A stretch of DNA of 64,000 bases from Spirochaeta africana DSM 8902 (lineage in GTDB: Bacteria > Spirochaetota > Spirochaetia > DSM-27196 > DSM-8902): contig NC_017098.1 in the NCBI RefSeq assembly GCF_000242595.2, forward strand, positions 2,747,501 to 2,811,500, given 5' to 3'. The translations under genes were made by a program, and so were the position numbers. Below the pieces are notes generated by a model. It had not been told where the DNA came from. It made no database searches and saw only the letters and a list, made by a program, of their open reading frames with translations. Shown piece by piece: positions 59,010 through 64,000 of the stretch. Numbering within the stretch: position 1 is the first letter of the stretch; each line of letters starts with the position of its first letter.

Positions 59010-59996
59010 ATGGTCGCACTGCATCCTGTATGGAACCCCCCGGTATTTCAGGGCAAAGGAAAGCGCAAAGGATATTTTGAGGGCTGGTATCACAAGCACG
59101 TGCCCACAGCCGGCGGTGACAGCATCGCGGTGATTGGCGGGATTGCCTACGATGACCAGCGAAGGGGTGAGGCCTTCATCCAGTTCATCCATGGCTCCCG
59201 CACCGAGTACATTGCCTACCCGGTCGAGGATTTTCGCTGGGAGAATGGGCGGTATCAGGTATACATTGGTCCCAACCGTTTTTCTGCAGACGGGCTGTAT
59301 CTGCACATCGATCGCCCCGGGATCCAGGTGTCAGCAGACCTCAGCTACTCCTCGATCACGCCCCTGCAGCAGCGCAAGCTGTTTTCTCCGGGGATCATGG
59401 GGTGGTACCGGTTTGTCCCCCGCATGGAATGCTACCACGGGGTTGTCAGCCTGGATCACGAGGTCTACGGCAATTTTCAGATAGACGACAACAGCATAAA
59501 TCTTACCGGCGGGCGGGGATATATAGAGAAAGACTGGGGGAGTTCGATGCCCGAATCATGGGTATGGTTCCAGACGAACTCATTTGCCGACACCAGCCAC
59601 TCGGTTATGTTCTCGGTAGCCAGGATTCCCTGGATGCGCGGGAGCTTCCCGGGGTTTCTGGCAATTTGCCACACACCCCAGGGGCAATTCCGGTTTACCA
59701 CCTACAACGGCAGTCAGATCGTACGCGCCCGGATTGCAGACAACCGCATCGAGATCACTTTTCGCAGCCGTGAACATGAGTTACAGATCACGGCCAGCGG
59801 CAGCAGCACCGGCGGGCTTCGCGCCCCGGCACTGGGCGCCATGCAGCGCACCATAGGTGAGAGCCTGGATGCCCAGGCTCAGGTCAGACTGACAACTATC
59901 GACGGATTTGTGCTGTTTGAGGGACGGGCCAACCCGGCCGGGCTGGAGATTGTAGGCGAGGCGGCGGCACTGCTGCAGGACGCCACCATGCCCTGA
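59010..59996 (+). CDS. Tocopherol-cyclase-family protein
   Basis: 328-residue protein of the tocopherol cyclase (VTE1-like) family. The opening NPPVFQGKGKRKGYFEGWYHKH is the clearest family mark (consensus near FQG...GYFEGWYYK). Later segments are GIMGWYRFVPRMECYHGV, a GYIEKDWGSSMPESWVWFQTN block near residue 170, and a C-terminal beta-rich half. Plant and cyanobacterial members close the chromanol ring of vitamin E; members in heterotrophic bacteria have no known substrate. There is no signal peptide. The start at 59010 puts the family motif at the usual place and has TACACT six bases upstream; earlier in-frame starts run into the divergent gene. It ends five bases before the convergent FmdB gene. 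Confidence 0.85.
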   Translation: MVALHPVWNPPVFQGKGKRKGYFEGWYHKHVPTAGGDSIAVIGGIAYDDQRRGEAFIQFIHGSRTEYIAYPVEDFRWENGRYQVYIGPNRFSADGLYLHIDRPGIQVSADLSYSSITPLQQRKLFSPGIMGWYRFVPRMECYHGVVSLDHEVYGNFQIDDNSINLTGGRGYIEKDWGSSMPESWVWFQTNSFADTSHSVMFSVARIPWMRGSFPGFLAICHTPQGQFRFTTYNGSQIVRARIADNRIEITFRSREHELQITASGSSTGGLRAPALGAMQRTIGESLDAQAQVRLTTIDGFVLFEGRANPAGLEIVGEAAALLQDATMP

Positions 59997-60001
59997 GCGG
60001 T

Positions 60002-60319
60002 TCAGGCGGATTGCTGGCTGCCGGAGGCGCCTGCACTGCCGCTCCCGCTCCCGGATTTAGCCGGAGATTTTGCCGGGCTTTCACCCTTGGTGCTGCCTGA
60101 ATCAGTAGTACTGCCCGAACCGGCCCCGTTTCGGGCCCCGCGGCTGTCGTTCACATAGAATCCACTGCCCTTGAAGATAACCCCGAGACCGCCGCCAATC
60201 AGCCGACGCAGACTGGGTTGCTGACAGGCAGGGCAGTCGGTCAACACCGGATCAGACATGGCCTGAAACTCCTCGAACTGGTGTCCGCAGGAAGTGCACT
60301 CATAATCATAGCTTGGCAT
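60002..60319 (-). CDS. FmdB-family zinc-ribbon protein
   Basis: 105 residues. The N-terminal zinc ribbon is typical: MPSYDYECTSCGHQFE with CxxC, then DCPACQQPSLRRLIGG with the second CxxC, and FKGSGFYVND. The last 40 residues are a Gly/Ser/Lys low-complexity tail. The family is thought to be regulatory, but function is not settled. AAGGAG nine bases before the ATG. It precedes no obvious partner: hisF lies upstream in the same direction with a 68-base gap, so it may be read from the hisHF transcript. Confidence 0.9.
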   Translation of the reverse strand: MPSYDYECTSCGHQFEEFQAMSDPVLTDCPACQQPSLRRLIGGGLGVIFKGSGFYVNDSRGARNGAGSGSTTDSGSTKGESPAKSPAKSGSGSGSAGASGSQQSA

Positions 60320-60387
60320 GCTCTGTTTCTCCTTCTGTTCGCGCGATAATATAGTCAGGATTTCCCGGGTCGTCCAGCCCTCCAGGC

Positions 60388-61167
60388 TCAGACCGGACGG
60401 TATCGCAGCCGCATCGGCTGCCCCTTGCTGGTCAAATAGGCCTTGATATCAGGCAGCCGGTAGTCACCGTAGTGTACCATGCTGGCAATCAGGGCAGCAT
60501 CTGCCTTTCCGTGCTCGAACACATCCGCCAGGTGCTCCGGCGTGCCGGCTCCGCCGGATGCCACCACCGGCACCGGAACGGCCTCGGAGATCATCCTGGT
60601 CAGCTGCAGCTCATACCCGGCCTTGGTTCCGTCGGCATCGATGGAGTTAAGGACAATCTCCCCGGCACCGAGTGCCACCGCCTGCTGAGCCCACTCCAGG
60701 GCGTCACGGTCGGTCGGGGTTCGCCCGCCGTCGACCACTACCCGGTAGCCGCTGGGACATTCAGGATCTCGCGCCGCATCCATTCCCAGCACGATACACT
60801 GGCGACCGAACTGCCCGGCACCCTGTTCAATAATTGCTGGATTGCGCACTGCCTGGGAGTTCAGACTCACCTTCTCGGCACCGGCCAGCAGTACCGCGCG
60901 CATATCCTCGATATTCCGCAGGCCACCACCAACGCAGAACGGCACAAAGATCTGCTCGGCAACCCGCTCCACGACATCCAGCATAATCCCGCGTTTCTCG
61001 GCCGAGGCGGTAATATCATAAAAAACCAGTTCATCGACACCGTCGTCGTAGTACTGCCGGGCCATCTCGATCGGGTCTCCGATATCGATATTCCCTTTGA
61101 ATTTCACCCCTTTGGTTGTTTTGCCCTCGCGGACATCAAGACAGACAATAATCCGTTTCTGCAGCAT
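60388..61167 (-). CDS. hisF: Imidazole glycerol phosphate synthase subunit HisF
   Basis: 259-residue cyclase half of the enzyme that turns PRFAR and ammonia into IGP and AICAR in histidine synthesis. It is a TIM barrel with the catalytic aspartates in [10 protein letters not shown] near residue 9 and LGMDAARD near 130. Phosphate-binding loops are FCVGGGLRN and [12 protein letters not shown], and [13 protein letters not shown] is also typical. GGGAGG six bases before the ATG at 61167 fixes the start and excludes the in-frame GTG at 61188. It follows hisH by 17 bases and should form the heterodimer with it. Confidence 0.96.
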   Translation of the reverse strand: MLQKRIIVCLDVREGKTTKGVKFKGNIDIGDPIEMARQYYDDGVDELVFYDITASAEKRGIMLDVVERVAEQIFVPFCVGGGLRNIEDMRAVLLAGAEKVSLNSQAVRNPAIIEQGAGQFGRQCIVLGMDAARDPECPSGYRVVVDGGRTPTDRDALEWAQQAVALGAGEIVLNSIDADGTKAGYELQLTRMISEAVPVPVVASGGAGTPEHLADVFEHGKADAALIASMVHYGDYRLPDIKAYLTSKGQPMRLRYRPV

Positions 61168-61184
61168 AGTCGCCCTCCCAAGGC

Positions 61185-61805
61185 TCACCCGCGCGTGCGG
61201 GTACAGAAGTTTTCCAGCATGCGTATCCCGAACTCGCCGGATTTTTCCGGATGGAACTGCGTAGCGACCAGGGAGCCACGCTCCATGGCACAGGCGAACT
61301 GCACCCCGTAATCACACACCGCAATCCCGTGCTCCTGCGGATCCCGGAGTTCGGGATAGTAGGAGTGCACAAAGTAGAACGCAACACCGCTGGGGATGCC
61401 ATCGAACAGCCAGTGGGTTTCGTCATGTTGAACCGCGTTCCACCCCATATGCGGCACCTTTAGCCCAAGGCTCGCGGGAAACAGGACAGCACTGCCCGGT
61501 ATCAGGTCAAGGCAGGCGTCATCGGGGCTTTCCTCGCTGTCCGATAGCACAATCTGGCAGCCCAGGCAGATCCCGAAAATCGGCACCGCGGCGGCATGAG
61601 CCTCACGCAGGGCCTGGCCAATCCCGCTTGCCCGCAGATGCTGCATGGCATGACCGGCATGGCCTACCCCGGGAAAGATAATCCGTTCAGACCGGCGAAT
61701 CACCTCGGGATCCGAGGTAACAGTAAAAGGAATATTGATGCGGTGCAGGGCGGTCTCCACACTGCGCAGATTACCCGCCTCGTAGTCGACTACGGCTATA
61801 CTCAT
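61185..61805 (-). CDS. hisH: Imidazole glycerol phosphate synthase subunit HisH
   Basis: 206-residue glutamine amidotransferase that supplies ammonia to HisF. The class I triad is present: the cysteine in GICLGCQIV near residue 79, and the histidine and glutamate in [12 protein letters not shown] near 186. [13 protein letters not shown] is the oxyanion-strand region. In place of the common GICLGMQ it has GICLGCQ, a minor change. The start at 61805 has TACATT exactly six bases upstream and no Shine-Dalgarno sequence; the promoter lies within the 3' end of the upstream lipoprotein gene. Confidence 0.95.
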   Translation of the reverse strand: MSIAVVDYEAGNLRSVETALHRINIPFTVTSDPEVIRRSERIIFPGVGHAGHAMQHLRASGIGQALREAHAAAVPIFGICLGCQIVLSDSEESPDDACLDLIPGSAVLFPASLGLKVPHMGWNAVQHDETHWLFDGIPSGVAFYFVHSYYPELRDPQEHGIAVCDYGVQFACAMERGSLVATQFHPEKSGEFGIRMLENFCTRTRG

Positions 61806-61811
61806 GCACCC

Positions 61812-61840
61812 AATGTAGCGATATTACAGAAAGTCCTCAA
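61812..61840 (-). promoter_or_regulatory. Leaderless promoter of hisHF
   Basis: TTGAGG (61835-61840), a 17-base spacer and TACATT (61812-61817), then six bases to the ATG at 61805. It overlaps the end of the preceding gene, so hisH can be transcribed independently. Confidence 0.55.
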
Positions 61841-62795
61841 GCAGTTCCTCAACCCAGCCGCGGACCACATCGGGCTCCATCTGGATATTGACGATACGCA
61901 GGGTGGTGCCATCACGCGTTATGTTCGGCCGCTCACTGGTACGCAGGATCTGCGGCAGCAGCACCCGCAGGCTGACGTTCAGGGCACGGGCAGAGGTCTC
62001 GCTGCGTGCGTGCAGCTCTCCCCCCATCAGCAGCCTGCCAGACGGACTGATGGCGTAGTCAAACTGGCCGGAAACATCGAGCATACTGCGCAGCTGCGGG
62101 GGGATATGGGCACCAATTCCTCCGTCCAGCAGCACATCGGAGGATCCCCACCAGATACGCCCGGCATCGCGGGCAGCCGGCAGCGATAATGGATGCCCGC
62201 CCGGAGCAGGATGCATCATCCTCAACAGGGCAGCACGGATATGAGACTCGGGATGCTCGGCCAGCACCGCATACAGCACACCATCATCCAGCAGCAGTAC
62301 CCCGAAATCCCCGCTGCGATACCAGCGCACCCCCATTACCCGCTCCCGACTCCAGCCATGACGGCGCGGCAGTCCGAAGCGCAGGCTATTGGCAGAAAAC
62401 CCACCCTCAATCACCAGATGCAGGGTCGGCACTCCGCCGGGGATGCGCGGCGGAGTGCGCCCCACCGTCATGCGTGCCGTCCGGTTCAGAATCGGTCGAA
62501 GATCACCCTCGAACAGCTCCGGGGCAACAGTCTCGATGCCGGCCCGCTGCTCGCTCAGCGGCAGGGTAATCAGCAGCTCGGTATGATGCGGCAGCAGCTG
62601 CACCGGATCAGCATCCGGGCTCAGATCCGGCACGGTTGCACAGCCGGTCAGCAGCAACAGGACAGCCAGCAGCGAAAGCAGCACCGGCGTGCTCACCGCC
62701 GGCCACCACGCCGTTGCCGGCCACGCTGTTGAGCGTCTCACTGCTGGAACCCCCGTTGCTGGCATGTCCAGATCCGTCGCACCTGCCCACTGCAT
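61824..62795 (-). CDS. Lipoprotein of unknown function
   Basis: 323-residue protein. An unusually long N-terminus of about 33 residues precedes a hydrophobic core and the lipobox LLTGC (cysteine near residue 52). The mature part alternates short beta strands (LHLVIEGGFSANSLRFGLPR, FGVLLLDDGVLYAVL, RLLMGGELHARSETS) and ends in an acidic helix. I do not recognise a family; spirochaetes carry many such envelope lipoproteins. An in-frame ATG at 62765 would give a more normal signal peptide. It begins three bases after the ileS stop, so it is probably co-transcribed with that gene. Confidence 0.72.
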   Translation of the reverse strand: MQWAGATDLDMPATGVPAVRRSTAWPATAWWPAVSTPVLLSLLAVLLLLTGCATVPDLSPDADPVQLLPHHTELLITLPLSEQRAGIETVAPELFEGDLRPILNRTARMTVGRTPPRIPGGVPTLHLVIEGGFSANSLRFGLPRRHGWSRERVMGVRWYRSGDFGVLLLDDGVLYAVLAEHPESHIRAALLRMMHPAPGGHPLSLPAARDAGRIWWGSSDVLLDGGIGAHIPPQLRSMLDVSGQFDYAISPSGRLLMGGELHARSETSARALNVSLRVLLPQILRTSERPNITRDGTTLRIVNIQMEPDVVRGWVEELLEDFL

Positions 62796-62798
62796 AAG

Positions 62799-64000
62799 CT
62801 ACGCCTTTCTGATTGCAAACCGGGCGGTAATTTCTCCCGCACCGGCGGTAACCGCCCGGGCAGGGGTATCCCAGCAGACCTCGACGCAGAGGGTTTCCTC
62901 CTGCAGGAATTCCTCAAAATCGGCTACCGCCTGCTGCAGCTCCGGCTGGGGTTCTATGGTGAGCACGATACGGTCGGTAACATCCAGGCCACTCTCCTTG
63001 CGCAGGTTCTGCACCCCGCGGATCAGGTCGCGCACCATACCCTCGCGGTTCAGTTCCTCGGTAATCTCGGGATCCAGCGCGATTGTCAGCGACCCTTCGT
63101 TCAGCACCTTCAGATTTTCTTTCTCGAGGCGCTGCACCTCGATGCTCTCGATGGTGATGTCTATGCTGCGGTCGGCAATATCCAGGTTCAGCACATTGCC
63201 TTCCATAAGACTCATGATCTCCCGACCGCTGAACTCCTGGATCTTGGCGGCGGCGGTCTTCATGTCCTTGCCCAGCTGCTTGCCCAGCACGCGATAGTTG
63301 GGTTTTGCCTGGTACTCTACCAGATCCTCTTCATTCTCGCGGAACACAACCTCTTTGACATTCAGCTCCTCGCGGATGATATCCTCCATCTCGCGCAGGA
63401 TGTTCTTCTCTTCCCTGTTCAGGGTAACCAGGTGCACCGCCTTGAGCGGCTGGCGGACCTTGAGGTTGTACATACTGCGGATAGCCCGCCCCATGCTGAC
63501 CGCCTGCTGGGTAGCCGCCATCTTGCGCTCCAGCAGCTGATTACGATTAGCAGTTCCCGCCGTCGGATAGTCGCACAGATGCACCGACTCCGGCATCTCG
63601 TCGGTTCTCAGATTGCGATATATCTCGTCAGAGATAAACGGGATGAAGGGAGCGGCCAGGGTAATCAGCTTCATCAGTACAGCGTACAGGGTGCCGTAGG
63701 CCTGTTCCTTGTCCTGATCGTTCTCGCTCTTCCAGAATCGTCGACGACTGCGACGGATGTACCAGTTGTTCAGCTGATCAATAAACCGGACCAGTGGTGC
63801 CGCAGCCTTCTGCAGATCATAGTTATCAAGGTGTGTGGTCATCTCCTCCACCAGCCCCTCGGCATAGGACAGGATCCACTCGTCGAGGGGATTGTCCGGG
63901 CGCTCCGGTGCCCCTGTCGGGGTTACCCCGTCTATGTTGGCGTAGGTAACAAAGAAACTGTAGGAGTTCCACAACGGGATAATGATGTTCTTGAGAACCT
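62799..64000 (-). CDS. ileS: Isoleucyl-tRNA synthetase, C-terminal part (5' end outside window)
   Basis: About 400 C-terminal residues of IleRS, which charges tRNA-Ile. The frame stays open to the window edge. VLKNIIIPLWNSYSFFVTYANIDG marks the junction after the catalytic core, and the helical anticodon-binding domain follows: LVRFIDQLNNWYIRRSRRRFW, LITLAAPFIPFISDEIYRNL, HLCDYP. The extreme C-terminus has the extended beta-rich domain of the eukaryote-like (type 2) IleRS, with no zinc-finger cysteines as in the E. coli type. Type 2 enzymes are typical of spirochaetes and are less sensitive to mupirocin. Confidence 0.95.
   Translation of the reverse strand, partial: VLKNIIIPLWNSYSFFVTYANIDGVTPTGAPERPDNPLDEWILSYAEGLVEEMTTHLDNYDLQKAAAPLVRFIDQLNNWYIRRSRRRFWKSENDQDKEQAYGTLYAVLMKLITLAAPFIPFISDEIYRNLRTDEMPESVHLCDYPTAGTANRNQLLERKMAATQQAVSMGRAIRSMYNLKVRQPLKAVHLVTLNREEKNILREMEDIIREELNVKEVVFRENEEDLVEYQAKPNYRVLGKQLGKDMKTAAAKIQEFSGREIMSLMEGNVLNLDIADRSIDITIESIEVQRLEKENLKVLNEGSLTIALDPEITEELNREGMVRDLIRGVQNLRKESGLDVTDRIVLTIEPQPELQQAVADFEEFLQEETLCVEVCWDTPARAVTAGAGEITARFAIRKA

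Noticed and set aside
1-64000. tRNA, rRNA, insertion sequences or prophage
   Set aside because: I saw no tRNA-like clover-leaf sequence, no rRNA, no transposase or integrase motif and no terminal inverted repeats. The gaps between genes are too short to hide larger elements.

Overview
The window looks like the chromosome of a GC-rich, free-living spirochaete of the Spirochaeta type. The support is indirect but consistent: chemoreceptors with a spirochaete-style signalling tip, a C-terminal half of an isoleucyl-tRNA synthetase of the eukaryote-like class used by spirochaetes, a large protein I can only relate to spirochaetal homologues, a fermentative AdhE, a plant/spirochaete-type phosphofructokinase and giant Ig-repeat envelope proteins. 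I see no rRNA, tRNA, CRISPR, transposase or phage gene, and no gene-free stretch over about 300 bases. Both edges cut genes: rlmN on the left, ileS on the right.

Layout. 1-7956: rlmN end, a secreted PQQ-type sugar dehydrogenase, a DUF374 acyltransferase, two tandem chemoreceptors whose last 376 residues are identical, and an oxalate/formate-type transporter. 8128-13577: phosphofructokinase, a lone HATPase protein, a YpdA-like flavoprotein, an M29 aminopeptidase and a SurA-like protein. 13667-17561: a sulfate ABC importer (binding lipoprotein, CysT, CysW, CysA) with a palindromic candidate operator at its promoter. 17689-21228: a tightly packed SH3 protein / M48 lipoprotein protease / CHASE2 adenylate cyclase operon. 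21253-23688: YwbE, then cysM and metZ transcribed divergently from overlapping -10 boxes, which fits with the sulfate importer as sulfur assimilation. 23875-26484: adhE. 26692-38658: two giant secreted proteins (2067 and 1839 residues) built from Ig-like modules, one ending in a likely outer-membrane barrel, the other a lipoprotein ending in a likely propeller. 38833-47230: hflX, two small envelope proteins, ogt, a large spirochaetal protein, an aminotransferase, a solute-binding lipoprotein and a monocistronic ugpC-type ATPase. 47381-50409: an overlapping operon of a ParB-like protein, a spore-photoproduct-lyase-like radical SAM enzyme and a FecR-domain protein. 50599-64000: homoserine dehydrogenase, DUF554, a binding-protein/histidine-kinase pair, hisI, a ferric-reductase-like flavocytochrome, an amidohydrolase, a tocopherol-cyclase-like protein, an FmdB protein, hisF, hisH, a lipoprotein and ileS.

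The strongest unexpected signal concerns gene starts. About half of the transcription units have no Shine-Dalgarno sequence. Instead they carry a -10 hexamer of the form TANNNT (twice GANNNT) exactly six bases before the ATG, often with a good -35 at 17-18 bases. In that geometry transcription should begin on the A of the start codon, so the mRNA would be leaderless. The other genes have a clear Shine-Dalgarno sequence and no such box. This two-class organisation also helped choose several starts.
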